From contig JAPFDT010000043.1 in the NCBI GenBank assembly GCA_026169815.1, positions 141,118 through 205,117 of the forward strand: a stretch of DNA of 64,000 nt, given 5' to 3'. Within the stretch, counting starts at the first letter, position 1. Each line of letters starts with the position of its first letter. Made by a program: the position numbers and the translations under genes. The notes under the pieces are model-generated. The model had not been told where the DNA came from and did not search any database. It was given only the letters and a program-made list of their open reading frames with translations. Shown one piece after another: positions 16,871 to 25,694 of the stretch. This DNA is from Pseudogracilibacillus sp. (lineage in GTDB: Bacteria > Bacillota > Bacilli > Bacillales > Amphibacillaceae).

Positions 16871-17003
16871 ATTTTTCAATGTTATTTAAGTACATAATAA
16901 TTAGGAGAAAAGAACGCTAGAGTATTTAAAGATGATATGAGAAAATAAATGAATAGTGACATCGAGAATTATAAAATATAGCATACGAAATGAGGGGTTA
17001 AGC

Positions 17004-18701
17004 TTGAGGGCTTTATATAAATTTAGAAGTATTAGGTCGAAAATATTGTTAGGTTTTTCATTAGTAATTGTGTTAGTAATTTTGTTAGGATTTTATAATT
17101 TTTTGAACACGAGGGACATTAATGCTAGTACGGAAGAAATGATTGCAGAACATCTGGAATTATTAAATCGAATTGAAAAGGTTACATATAATACATCGGC
17201 GCAATTGTCTGAAGTACGAGGAGCGTTATTATCTGATGATAATGTAAACAAAGAGAATTTTAAGAAGTTAACAGAGGAAAGTGAAAATCATTTTAAGGTA
17301 ATTTTTGAATTAGATGATTCCGCTGAAACTAGAAAATTGTATGATGAAACAATTGAATGGCGTGAAATAGTTGAGTCGGAAGTTTTTGCGATAGATGAAC
17401 AAGGTGATGAAGGTGTTGCTTTGAAAAATTTGCAAGAACAAGTTTTGCCAATTTCGATTACTTTAATTTCACAATATGAAGATTTAGCAGATGATACGGG
17501 AGAAGCCATTGTTGAGTTGGGCGAAGAAAATATCAATCATGGTGAAGCGTCTTTAGTTGTTGGTGTAGCCGTGGCAATCGTTATCGTATTGTTGAGTGCT
17601 GGAATTGCTATTTACACATCAGCTTCAATTACAAGACCGATTATTAGAGTGATGGATCGGATGAAAATAATTGCTCAAGGTGATTTGAGTCATGAACCTT
17701 TACAAACAGCGGCGAGAGATGAGACAGGACAATTAATTCATGCAATGAACGATATGAATGAAAATATTCGTAGTTTATTAAATCGTGTCTCTAATGTATC
17801 TGAGTCTGTAACAACGCAAAGTGAGGAGTTAACTCAATCATCTAATGAAGTAACCTCGGCCTCGGAGCAAATCGCGCTTACGATGCAAGAATTGGCTACA
17901 GGATCAGAAACACAAGCTAACACAGCAACGGATTTATCGTCAGCAATGGCTACATTTTCTTCAAGAGTTGAAGCGGCAAATGAAGATGGAGAGGCTATTC
18001 AAGATGCTTCTAATGAGGTGTTGAATATGACTAATGAAGGGGCAGAATTAATGGCTACTTCAACTGAGCAAATGACAAAAATTAATGAAATCGTGCATGA
18101 TGCTGTTGGAAAAGTTGAAGGGTTAGACGCTCATTCACAAGAGATATCTCAATTAGTTGCGGTGATTCAAGAAATTGCTGACCAAACGAATCTATTGTCA
18201 TTAAACGCAGCAATTGAAGCGGCAAGAGCAGGAGAACATGGTAAAGGTTTTGCAATAGTGGCAGATGAAGTAAGAAAGTTAGCGGAAGAATCATCTGAGT
18301 CTGTAACAAATATAACTAATATTGTTAATCGTATCCAACAAGAGTCTAGCGCAGTGTCTACTTCATTACGTGATAGTTATCAAGAAGTGGAGCAAGGTAC
18401 AGAGCAAATTATTGCGACTGGTGAAACGTTTAAAAATATATCTGCAGCCGTAACGCAAGTAGGAGAACGAATTGACGGTATTGCGGCACATTTAAATGAG
18501 ATTTCCGAGCAGACAGAACGCATGGGCGGCGCGGTCGAAGAAGTTGCAGCCGTATCAGAAGAAGCAGCAGCAGGTGTGGAAGAAACATCCGCATCTACCG
18601 AGCAAACGAATGCATCCATGGAAGAAGTTGCAGCAAGCTCAGCTGATTTAGCTAATTTAGCAGAAGAATTAAATGAATTAGTGAATCAATTTAAAGTATG
18701 A
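17004..18701 (+). CDS. Methyl-accepting chemotaxis protein
   Basis: 565 residues: short basic N-terminus, membrane helix (~14-34), extracellular four-helix-type sensor (~35-180, acidic), second membrane helix (~185-205), HAMP, and a cytoplasmic signalling domain with the conserved hairpin tip ([28 protein letters not shown]) that contacts CheA/CheW. Flanking Gln/Glu-rich stretches are likely methylation helices. TTG 17004 with GAGGGG six bases upstream is preferred over an in-frame start at 16956. The ligand is unknown. A terminator follows directly. Confidence 0.93.
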   Translation: MRALYKFRSIRSKILLGFSLVIVLVILLGFYNFLNTRDINASTEEMIAEHLELLNRIEKVTYNTSAQLSEVRGALLSDDNVNKENFKKLTEESENHFKVIFELDDSAETRKLYDETIEWREIVESEVFAIDEQGDEGVALKNLQEQVLPISITLISQYEDLADDTGEAIVELGEENINHGEASLVVGVAVAIVIVLLSAGIAIYTSASITRPIIRVMDRMKIIAQGDLSHEPLQTAARDETGQLIHAMNDMNENIRSLLNRVSNVSESVTTQSEELTQSSNEVTSASEQIALTMQELATGSETQANTATDLSSAMATFSSRVEAANEDGEAIQDASNEVLNMTNEGAELMATSTEQMTKINEIVHDAVGKVEGLDAHSQEISQLVAVIQEIADQTNLLSLNAAIEAARAGEHGKGFAIVADEVRKLAEESSESVTNITNIVNRIQQESSAVSTSLRDSYQEVEQGTEQIIATGETFKNISAAVTQVGERIDGIAAHLNEISEQTERMGGAVEEVAAVSEEAAAGVEETSASTEQTNASMEEVAASSADLANLAEELNELVNQFKV

Positions 18702-18702
18702 T

Positions 18703-18742
18703 AAAAGCCAAGTTGAGCAGATAATGCTTAGCTTGGCTTTTT
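18703..18742 (+). terminator. Terminator of the chemoreceptor gene
   Basis: AAAAGCCAAG / CTTGGCTTTT stem with loop and T-run. Confidence 0.8.
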
Positions 18743-18772
18743 AGATGGATAGAATTTAAATAATGTTGTGTT

Positions 18773-18900
18773 CGGCTCATAAAGAATAATAAAGGTTCAT
18801 AATTGAAAAAACCTGTTTCGATAAGTTCTTTGGAAAGGTTAAGAGCCGTGTGCTGGAATCATGAGCCTTCCTACAAATTTATGAGTCGACCTAAAATCAA
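18773..18900. repeat. Degenerate GGCTCATAA/GGTTCATAA repeats
   Basis: Copies in both orientations (CGGCTCATAAA, AGGTTCATAATT, CATGAGCC, ATGAGTCG). Same family as 16738-16870. Confidence 0.4.
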
Positions 18901-18911
18901 GTCTAACTATT

Positions 18912-19379
18912 TTAGCTGATCTCTATAATTTTTACTTGGCGATTTCCGGCGGGTGTTGTTAATGTTCTTTTGTTGCCAACTTTTGCTTGGAGTAATTGTT
19001 TGGCTATTGGAGCATTGTACGATATTGTTCCTTCGTTTGGATCGACTTCCTCTGGACCAACTATCGTGTACGTTTCTGTTTCGTTTTGATCTAAACTCTG
19101 CCATGTAACGGTGCTACCAATTTCTGCGATGTCGCGGACAGTATCTTTAATGATTTCAGCGTGTTGAATCATTTGTTCTTATTCGGAAATGCATGCATCA
19201 ATGTTTGCACGATTTTTTAAAGCTGCTTCGTATTCGGAGTCTTCCCTGAAATCACAAAAACTTCGTGTATGATCCACACGTTGACTAGCGGCACTTCTTG
19301 TTTCCGTTTTTAATCGCGTCAACTCATCTAATAATTTATCATAACCTTACTGTGTCATGGGTAAAGTAGGTTTTGTCAT
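18912..19379 (-). pseudogene. greA-like transcript cleavage factor broken by two stop codons
   Basis: Read continuously from ATG 19379, the frame encodes a full-length GreA-like protein (155 codons; GreA ~158): MTKPTLPMTQ*GYDKLLDEL..., TRSFCDFREDSEYEAAL (GreA ARSFGDLSENSEYDAAK), ISE*EQMIQHA, then an intact GreA C-terminal domain. Two TAA codons at 19347-19349 and 19179-19181 interrupt it, with no frameshift. In functional GreA the stops correspond to QEGY and ISELEQ. The acidic tip is also altered. An 86-residue C-terminal piece could start at ATG 19172, but it would lack the coiled coil that enters the polymerase channel. Probably a decaying paralogue. Confidence 0.85.
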
Positions 19380-19484
19380 TTGAATCTTTCTCTTTTGTGC
19401 ATTAAGATGCTACTCAAGTAATTATTCCCGGGCAGAGTAGTGTGGAAACACTCTAATGTTTTTCAATCCATTTTTTGATTCATG

Positions 19485-19523
19485 AAAAAACTCACCACCT
19501 CATTTTTAGAGTGTGGTGAGTTT
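19485..19523 (-). terminator. Terminator of the ccdA-tlpA operon
   Basis: AAACTCACCAC / GTGGTGAGTTT 11-bp stem, T-run on the - strand, immediately after the tlpA-like stop. Confidence 0.8.
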
Positions 19524-19531
19524 ATTTGTTA

Positions 19532-20137
19532 TTAATCCATATTTTCTAATCGTTCTTTGATTTGATCGTAATTCATTGCGCCCATTGCGACGAATTGGAT
19601 ATGTCCTTCCGAGTCAATCATGTACGATGTTGGGAAGGCAACGACGCGATACTCGTCCATTAAATCGCCGTCTTCATCCTTTAAAACTGGAAATGGCATT
19701 TCGAACTCTTCAACAAATTCCTCTACCATTTCTAAATTGTTTTTTGTTTCTTCCATGTTTACTGCTAAGATTTCAACATCTTCTTTTTCATATACTTCGA
19801 TAAAATCAGGAATTTCTGCTCGACAAGGTGGACACCACGTTGCCCAGAAGTTGACGATTACCTTTTGACCTTTGAGTTCGGATAATTTTATTGTGTCGCC
19901 TTCTAATGTTTCTAATTCAAAATCAGGTGGAATCATCCCAGCTTGTAGCCCAACTTCATCTACACGTTCAGTTGTTTCCACATTGTTATTTTGTTCAGCT
20001 TGTTCAGTGGTAATGACAGCTCCATCTTCATTTGGTTCTGTTTCAGTCTGATCTCTCTTTTCAACAAAATCCAATGCTAACCAAATAATTAACGCACCGC
20101 CTGCAAGAGCGAGGAGTGTGAACCAAATTTTTTTCAT
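19532..20137 (-). CDS. TlpA/ResA-like thiol-disulfide oxidoreductase
   Basis: 201 residues: N-terminal membrane anchor (~5-24), acidic linker, thioredoxin fold with active site FWATWCPPCRAE and the cis-Pro loop VAFPTSY. Extracytoplasmic reductant of disulfides, for example in apocytochrome c or envelope proteins. It starts 15 bp after the ccdA-like gene, which would pass electrons to it across the membrane. The gene ends in a terminator. Confidence 0.9.
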   Translation of the reverse strand: MKKIWFTLLALAGGALIIWLALDFVEKRDQTETEPNEDGAVITTEQAEQNNNVETTERVDEVGLQAGMIPPDFELETLEGDTIKLSELKGQKVIVNFWATWCPPCRAEIPDFIEVYEKEDVEILAVNMEETKNNLEMVEEFVEEFEMPFPVLKDEDGDLMDEYRVVAFPTSYMIDSEGHIQFVAMGAMNYDQIKERLENMD

Positions 20138-20152
20138 GAATTTACACCAACC

Positions 20153-20887
20153 TTATCCTAATCGTGATAACCAAGTGCCTTCTACTAAATCAAGTAAGTA
20201 ATTTGTAATGACAGGGAGGAGACCAAAGAATAGGACTAATCCCATAATAATCATAACGATGGCGCCGAATTTCATAATGATGCCACTATGTCTGACAATC
20301 CACTTCGTTGAACCAAGGAAGAATGTCAGCACGAGAAACGGAAGTGCGAATCCGACGACATACATGACAGTATAAAAAATACCGTGTGCAGGATTACTTG
20401 CTGCTAATAATAATATTGAGCCGAAAATTGGTCCAATACATGGTGTCCATCCCGCTGCGAAACCGAGTCCGATTAAAAATGTTCCCGCATAACCAGCTGG
20501 TCGAGTTTTTGCATGGACGCGGTGTTCACGCATTAAGAATGGAATGTTGATCCATCCTGCGATGAATAATCCCATAATGATAATGAGTACACCGGCGATT
20601 CGTTGGATAAGTAATCCTGTATCACCGAATAAAATATCTTGGATAAAGTTTCCTAGAAAAGATGCGCCTGCTCCAAGTCCGATAAAGACGAGGGAAACGG
20701 CTGCTAGGAAAACGAGTGAATGACTTAATAGTGTGCGGCGAATTTGCGTATTTTGTTCGCCTTGTAATTCTTTGACACTAATCCCTGTAATGTAAGACAT
20801 ATATGCTGGAAAAATTGGAAGCACACATGGAGAAAGAAATGATAACGCTCCAGCTCCAATTGCTAGAAACATGCCTACAACGAGCAT
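20153..20887 (-). CDS. ccdA: CcdA-family transmembrane thiol-disulfide carrier
   Basis: ~244 residues with six hydrophobic helices and the two redox-active Cys sites of CcdA/DsbD (LSFLSPCVLPIFPAY and GWTPCIGPIFGS). It carries reducing equivalents from cytoplasmic thioredoxin to the TlpA-like partner encoded just downstream. ATG 20887 has AAGGAG at ~5 bases; an in-frame ATG at 20911 with a weaker AAGGTG is possible. Cytochrome c maturation is the best-known role; other functions of CcdA-ResA pairs include sporulation. Confidence 0.9.
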   Translation of the reverse strand: MLVVGMFLAIGAGALSFLSPCVLPIFPAYMSYITGISVKELQGEQNTQIRRTLLSHSLVFLAAVSLVFIGLGAGASFLGNFIQDILFGDTGLLIQRIAGVLIIIMGLFIAGWINIPFLMREHRVHAKTRPAGYAGTFLIGLGFAAGWTPCIGPIFGSILLLAASNPAHGIFYTVMYVVGFALPFLVLTFFLGSTKWIVRHSGIIMKFGAIVMIIMGLVLFFGLLPVITNYLLDLVEGTWLSRLG

Positions 20888-21276
20888 TGTTTCTCCTTCA
20901 ATACCACCCATATAATGTTCACCTTGCTTTCTATGTAATCTAATATTTAAAAGTTAATCAAAGAACAGTTCTACTTATATACTATGTTTAAGTTAATAAT
21001 ATATAAGGAAGCTAATCCATTTGGTGATATGGACTACTCACCTATGTAATATGATGCAATGTTTCTGAAAATTTTATTTAAAAAGTAAGTGATAATTAAT
21101 ACACCTATCAATAATGCATTGTATCAAATAAAGAATCGCGAATACATTAATCTGTCTATAATTAGCGAGGAAAGCGGAGGAGTTTTTTATAAATGTGAAA
21201 AATTGGTGAAAAGACTTTTATAAAGTATGTTAGTATGCTATTAGACCTAGAAAGATACAATAAAATTTTAAAAATA

Positions 21277-21285
21277 TGCTATACT
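21277..21285 (+). promoter_or_regulatory. Extended -10 promoter of pgcA
   Basis: TGCTATACT 52 bp before the start codon, without a recognisable -35 box. The rest of 20888-21337 holds no gene; an isolated GCGGAGGAG at 21174-21182 precedes only a stop-ridden stretch. Confidence 0.55.
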
Positions 21286-21337
21286 AGAATATTAGGTTGA
21301 TAAATGTTGATTTACATATCGATGGAGGTTTATCGTG

Positions 21338-23071
21338 ATGGATTGGAAAAAAACATATGAAAAATGGTTAGAATTTGTTGAATTGGATGAACAATTACGA
21401 GCTCAGTTAGAAAAAGTTGAAGATGTGATGGAATTAGAGGATCGCTTTTATAAACATTTAGAGTTCGGAACTGGTGGCATGCGTGGGGTTATTGGTCCTG
21501 GAACAAATCGGATGAATAAATATACGGTGCGAAAAGCTGCGGCGGGATTGGCGCATTATATAGTAGATGCTGGAGATGAGGCGAAAGCGCGTGGGGTTGT
21601 CATTGCCTATGATTCGCGTCATCAGTCGGCGGAATTTGCTATGGAAGCAGCAAAAACATTAGGATATGAAGGAATTCAAGTATATTTATTCGAGTCATTA
21701 CGTACGACGCCAGAATTGTCGTTTGCCGTGCGTTTTTTACATGCTTATGCAGGAATTGTTATTACAGCAAGCCACAATCCAGCGGCATATAACGGTTTTA
21801 AAGTGTATGGCAGTGATGGTGCGCAGTTTGCTTCAAGTGATGCAGACGTCATTGTCGAAAATGTAGAAGCTGTGGTAAATGAATTGACTGTGCCAGTAGC
21901 AGATGAAGCGACATTGAAAGAACAAGGGATGCTATCGATGATTGGGGAAACAGTTGATAATGCATACCACGCCCAATTAGAAGAAATTATCATCAATGAA
22001 GCGGCGATTAACCAAGCAAGAGATGATTTTAAAATCGTTTATACACCGTTACATGGAACAGGACGTGTCCCTGTCATGCGAGGATTACGTGATATCGGCT
22101 TTACTCAAGTTGATATTGTCGATGAACAAGCATTACCAGATCCAGATTTTTCTACGGTGGAATTTCCGAATCCAGAAGAATCAGCAGCATTTTCTTTAGC
22201 AATGGAATACGGGGAAAAATCTGGAGCCGACCTTTTATTAGCAACTGACCCAGATGCAGATCGTGTAGGAGTCGCTGTGAAAAATGGCGCAGGTTATATG
22301 TTGTTAACAGGCAATCAGATTGGGGCAATTTTGTTACATTATATTGTGACACAAAAGTCGTTACAAGGTAGATTGCCTAAAAATGGTGCCGTTTTGAAAA
22401 CAATCGTTACATCAGAATTAGGACGTGATATTGCGAGTGCGTACGATTTAACAACAATCGATACATTAACTGGATTTAAATATATTAGTGAAAAAATTAA
22501 AGAATTTGAAACGACAGGTAGTCATGAATTTTTACTCGGTTATGAAGAAAGCTATGGGTATTTAATCGGTGATTTCGTTCGTGATAAAGATGCGGTGCAA
22601 ACGTGTGTCTTAATTGCTGAAGCCGCTGCATTTTACCATACGAAAAGCATGACGCTATACGACGCATTACAAGAAATTTTTGCAAGGTATGGATACTACC
22701 AGGAAGATTTAGCTTCCTTAACATTAGAAGGTAAGGCAGGCGTAGAACAAATCGCAGCGATATTACAAGCATTGCGCGACAATCCACCTGTAGAATTCGG
22801 TGGAAAAACTGTCGTCGCTCGTGAAGATTATGTAAGTAGTGAACGAGTTATCGTTGAAGAGGAAAATCATATCGAGCCAATTGAATTACCTAAATCAAAC
22901 GTGTTGAAATATTTGTTAGAAGATGGCGCATGGGTATGCGTGCGACCATCTGGAACAGAGCCGAAAATTAAATTCTACTTCGGCGTGAAAGAAGCGACGG
23001 AAGAAGATAGCCGAAACGTGTTAGATGCGGTGAAACAAGCTGTACTAGAACGAGTGGGTGCGGGAGAGTAA
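21338..23071 (+). CDS. pgcA: Phosphoglucomutase / phosphomannomutase
   Basis: 577 residues of the alpha-D-phosphohexomutase family, the same length class as Bacillus PgcA. Motifs: phosphoserine loop TASHNPAAYNGFKVYG, metal loop ATDPDADRVGVA, sugar-binding GYEESYGY and phosphate-binding RPSGTEPKIKFYFG. It interconverts glucose 6-phosphate and glucose 1-phosphate for UDP-glucose, glycolipid and wall polymers. GGAGG at 21324-21328 serves ATG 21338, or GTG 21335. Monocistronic, with an extended -10 promoter and a terminator. Confidence 0.95.
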   Translation: MDWKKTYEKWLEFVELDEQLRAQLEKVEDVMELEDRFYKHLEFGTGGMRGVIGPGTNRMNKYTVRKAAAGLAHYIVDAGDEAKARGVVIAYDSRHQSAEFAMEAAKTLGYEGIQVYLFESLRTTPELSFAVRFLHAYAGIVITASHNPAAYNGFKVYGSDGAQFASSDADVIVENVEAVVNELTVPVADEATLKEQGMLSMIGETVDNAYHAQLEEIIINEAAINQARDDFKIVYTPLHGTGRVPVMRGLRDIGFTQVDIVDEQALPDPDFSTVEFPNPEESAAFSLAMEYGEKSGADLLLATDPDADRVGVAVKNGAGYMLLTGNQIGAILLHYIVTQKSLQGRLPKNGAVLKTIVTSELGRDIASAYDLTTIDTLTGFKYISEKIKEFETTGSHEFLLGYEESYGYLIGDFVRDKDAVQTCVLIAEAAAFYHTKSMTLYDALQEIFARYGYYQEDLASLTLEGKAGVEQIAAILQALRDNPPVEFGGKTVVAREDYVSSERVIVEEENHIEPIELPKSNVLKYLLEDGAWVCVRPSGTEPKIKFYFGVKEATEEDSRNVLDAVKQAVLERVGAGE

Positions 23072-23078
23072 TAGTTTA

Positions 23079-23121
23079 GTAGAAACTTCAGAAGCGGTGA
23101 GAGCTGCTTTTGGAGTTTTTT
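23079..23121 (+). terminator. Terminator of pgcA
   Basis: AAACTTCAGAAGC / GCTTTTGGAGTTT stem with G-U pairs, then TTTTT. Confidence 0.75.
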
Positions 23122-23210
23122 GTTGTAGTGGAAGAAAAGGGCTGGAATTTTGTTAGAGGATGAACTCTTAAACGACAATATGAGCCTCACTGTTATTTAT
23201 TTAAATTTAA

Positions 23211-23251
23211 AATGGGATTGGTAGCTTATTTAATTGCTACATAATCCCATT
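23211..23251. terminator. Terminator hairpin downstream of the 23263-23952 gene
   Basis: AATGGGATT...GTAGC / GCTAC...AATCCCATT imperfect stem placed just after the - strand stop codon. Confidence 0.6.
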
Positions 23252-23262
23252 CTTTATTATTT

Positions 23263-23952
23263 TCATTGTTCAATTATATCGATTTCAAGAGCAGGAATTG
23301 TTATATCGCCGCCCATTGTCGATTGATATGTGATTAAACCATGTGAAACACCCATAATAGTAATGTGATCATCTTCTAATATTCGTGAATCAACAATATC
23401 ACTATCATATTCCACATAAAGCATTTTGTCATAGTCATCATTTACTGCTATCCTTAATTGCACCGAATCGTCTCCATCCATTACTTGGACAACCTTTCCA
23501 GAAAATTTAACTTTCTCTAATTCATATTTATCAGGCGTTCTTGCTAATTCATCGTATGTAATGCCAGTGTCATAGCCTTGCTTTTCTTTTTCCTCTTGTT
23601 TCTTTTTTTCAGCTGCTTCTTTTTCTTTCTTTTTTTTCTCTTTTTTCTTAGCTTTTTTTTCTTCTGCTCTCTTTTCAGCTAATTGTTTTTCTTCCTCTTC
23701 TTTTACTTGACGCTCTTGTTCTTTGTCAGACATTTCGAACCAAGGCTTAGCTTCATCTACTTTAGCTGTTAATGTGATGATTTCTTCTTCTTTTTCTTTT
23801 AGTTCGCTACTATATTTCTCTTCTAATTTGTTTATTTCCTCACTAGATTTTTTTGACTTGTTGAAATTAAACCCGAAAGATATTAGTAAAACTAAAATAA
23901 GTACGGCGATAATAACAGTTTTAAGAGAAGTTTTTTTCTTTTGCTTTTCCAT
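23263..23952 (-). CDS. Membrane-anchored coiled-coil protein with OB-like C-terminal domain
   Basis: 229 residues. Basic N-terminus, one membrane helix (~13-28), a long Lys/Glu coiled coil (~35-125), then a compact domain (~130-229; ITYDELARTPDKYELEKVKFSGKVVQVM...IEQ) of the type seen in phage-associated proteins that databases tend to call toxin regulator or tRNA_anti-like. The domain would lie outside the cell or at the membrane. GGAGGG supports ATG 23952. Function unknown; the database name should not be taken as functional evidence. Confidence 0.75.
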   Translation of the reverse strand: MEKQKKKTSLKTVIIAVLILVLLISFGFNFNKSKKSSEEINKLEEKYSSELKEKEEEIITLTAKVDEAKPWFEMSDKEQERQVKEEEEKQLAEKRAEEKKAKKKEKKKKEKEAAEKKKQEEKEKQGYDTGITYDELARTPDKYELEKVKFSGKVVQVMDGDDSVQLRIAVNDDYDKMLYVEYDSDIVDSRILEDDHITIMGVSHGLITYQSTMGGDITIPALEIDIIEQ

Positions 23953-24291
23953 TTATAAATCCCTCCTATTAAATACATCGATTCTTAAAGATAAGTATAT
24001 CTTAAATAGATTATAATGGTAGTTTTATAGATATAATTATAGGGTTAATAAGAATTATATTTGAGGTAAGCTTGTCTTGGTTGATGAATCGTAAGTAATG
24101 AGTAATTTTTAAGAATAAATAATAGTTTTATCTATTTCCTCCTCAATATTACTGATCTCACTTATATAAAATCATCAAATGGGTTTATTCCATTAAAAGT
24201 TTGACTATTTAGAATGGGGCGTGAATAATATTAGTTAAGAGTTGTGAGATTGGCTACTATATTTTTTAACAGACGGATTGGGGATAATAGT
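23953..24291. other. Intergenic region, weak promoter only
   Basis: Divergent spacer without coding potential. TTGACT at 24201-24206 with TAATAT ~19 bp on is a weak promoter candidate for the downstream operon; nothing else is seen. Confidence 0.35.
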
Positions 24292-25266
24292 ATGAAGACG
24301 ATGGGATTTTTAATAAGTCATAAAAATAATGAAGCGAGAAGAGCACTAATACCGAATGATTTGGCGAAAATTAAGCATGTGGATCAGCTTTATTTTGAAA
24401 CAGGTTACGGTGATTCGGTGGGGTGTGCGGATGCGGAGTATGAAGCGGCAGGGGCGCATCTTGTGTCGCGTAAAAAGGCGCTTTCGTGTGATATTATTGT
24501 CGATGTAAAATTAGGGGATGCTGATTATTTAGATGAACTATCAAAAGAGAAAGTACTCGTTGGTTGGGCTCATGCCGCACAACAAATCGAATTTACTAAC
24601 GCAGTAATTGCAGATGACCATACGGTTATAGCTTGGGAAGAAATGTTCGAGGATGGACGGTATATTTTTTATAGAAATCGTGAAATTGCTGGGGAGGCAG
24701 GTGTTTTACAAGCTTATCAATATGCAGGGAAAATGCCGTATGAAACGAAAGTTGCTGTATTAGGAAATGGGCAAACTGCCAAAGGAGCGCTTAGAATTTT
24801 ACACGGCTTGGGTGCTGATGTAGATGTTTATGGTATTCGTTTGGAAGAATTGTTCAAGAAAAATATGTATGATTATGATGTCATCGTTAATTGTGTGTTA
24901 TGGGATACAAATCGGACGGATCGAATTATTTATAAAAAGGATTTAGCGCGTTTTAAACGTGGGGCGATGATTGTTGATATTAGTTGTAATAAACAGCTTG
25001 AAATCGAAACAACAGTTCCGACAACGATAGATGATCCAGTTTATACAGTGGATGGGGTTGTTCATTATGCAGTTGATAATACACCAGCTATGTTTCCGCA
25101 TAGTGTCACGAATGTATTGAGTACAGGTTTTGCTAAATATGTTGATAAAATCGTGACAGATGAGGATGACCTTGTACTTAATGAAGCTACAATAATTAAA
25201 GATGGATATATTTTAGATGATGATATTAAACAGTTTAGAGAAGCACGTAATCTAGTTGTAAAGTAA
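24292..25266 (+). CDS. N5-(carboxyethyl)ornithine synthase-like dehydrogenase
   Basis: 324 residues, alanine dehydrogenase/CEO synthase family. The whole length resembles lactococcal N5-(carboxyethyl)ornithine synthase: start MKTMGFLISHKNNEARRALIPNDL, NAD(P) loop VAVLGNGQTAKGA, and VNCVLWDTNRTDRIIYKKDL. That enzyme condenses an amino acid side-chain amine (ornithine or lysine) with pyruvate reductively, forming opine-like carboxyethyl amino acids. ATG 24292 matches family starts. The glycine motif is GxGxxA-like, to be checked for cofactor preference. Forms an operon with the small gene 25 bp downstream. Confidence 0.82.
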   Translation: MKTMGFLISHKNNEARRALIPNDLAKIKHVDQLYFETGYGDSVGCADAEYEAAGAHLVSRKKALSCDIIVDVKLGDADYLDELSKEKVLVGWAHAAQQIEFTNAVIADDHTVIAWEEMFEDGRYIFYRNREIAGEAGVLQAYQYAGKMPYETKVAVLGNGQTAKGALRILHGLGADVDVYGIRLEELFKKNMYDYDVIVNCVLWDTNRTDRIIYKKDLARFKRGAMIVDISCNKQLEIETTVPTTIDDPVYTVDGVVHYAVDNTPAMFPHSVTNVLSTGFAKYVDKIVTDEDDLVLNEATIIKDGYILDDDIKQFREARNLVVK

Positions 25267-25291
25267 AAAAAATATAATGGAGGTTTTACTA

Positions 25292-25513
25292 ATGAGTTGC
25301 CCAATTGATCATAGTGTAGCGGATGTGAAAAAGAAGTTAGCAGAGCAAAAAGCCTTTCTACCAGAAAGAATTAGCGTAGGATTAGAGACGTATATTACAG
25401 ATGCGCTTTCACAAGAAGTATTGAATGATATTTTTCATTTATTAAAAAAATATGACCTCGCATCAGAAGAGGAGCGTGCTGAACGTGATGAACGATTTGC
25501 ACGTTATGTGTGA
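25292..25513 (+). CDS. Small protein of unknown function, cotranscribed with CEO synthase-like gene
   Basis: 73 residues, MSCPIDHSVADVKKKL..., mostly helical and charged, no membrane segment. GGAGG at 25279-25283 gives a good start at 25292. Only 25 bp separate it from the upstream enzyme, so the two are probably functionally linked. I do not recognise the family. A CP dipeptide near the N-terminus could bind metal or heme, but this is speculation. Confidence 0.7.
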   Translation: MSCPIDHSVADVKKKLAEQKAFLPERISVGLETYITDALSQEVLNDIFHLLKKYDLASEEERAERDERFARYV

Positions 25514-25637
25514 ATGATGGTCGATCTAATTAATATATGATTTACATGCTACTAATAGATTAGTATTCCTTGTTTTGCACTTGCTGCTTGATCGTGGATT
25601 ACACGTTTTCTAATATACTAGAATAATCGACGTAATA

Positions 25638-25672
25638 TGCTATACTATTTATGGTTGTTATATAACAACCAT
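25638..25672 (+). promoter_or_regulatory. Extended -10 promoter with perfect palindromic operator
   Basis: TGCTATACT at 25638-25646 is followed at 25651-25672 by a perfect 22-bp palindrome (half-site ATGGTTGTTAT) lying on the expected start of transcription. This should be a repressor site for the DASS transporter gene; the regulator is not identifiable here. Confidence 0.7.
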
Positions 25673-25694
25673 AAATTAGTAAAAGGAGGAATAT

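Noticed and set aside
21173-21215. GCGGAGGAG ribosome-like site upstream of pgcA
   Set aside because: Only ATG TGA and a four-codon GTG frame follow, so no gene can be supported.
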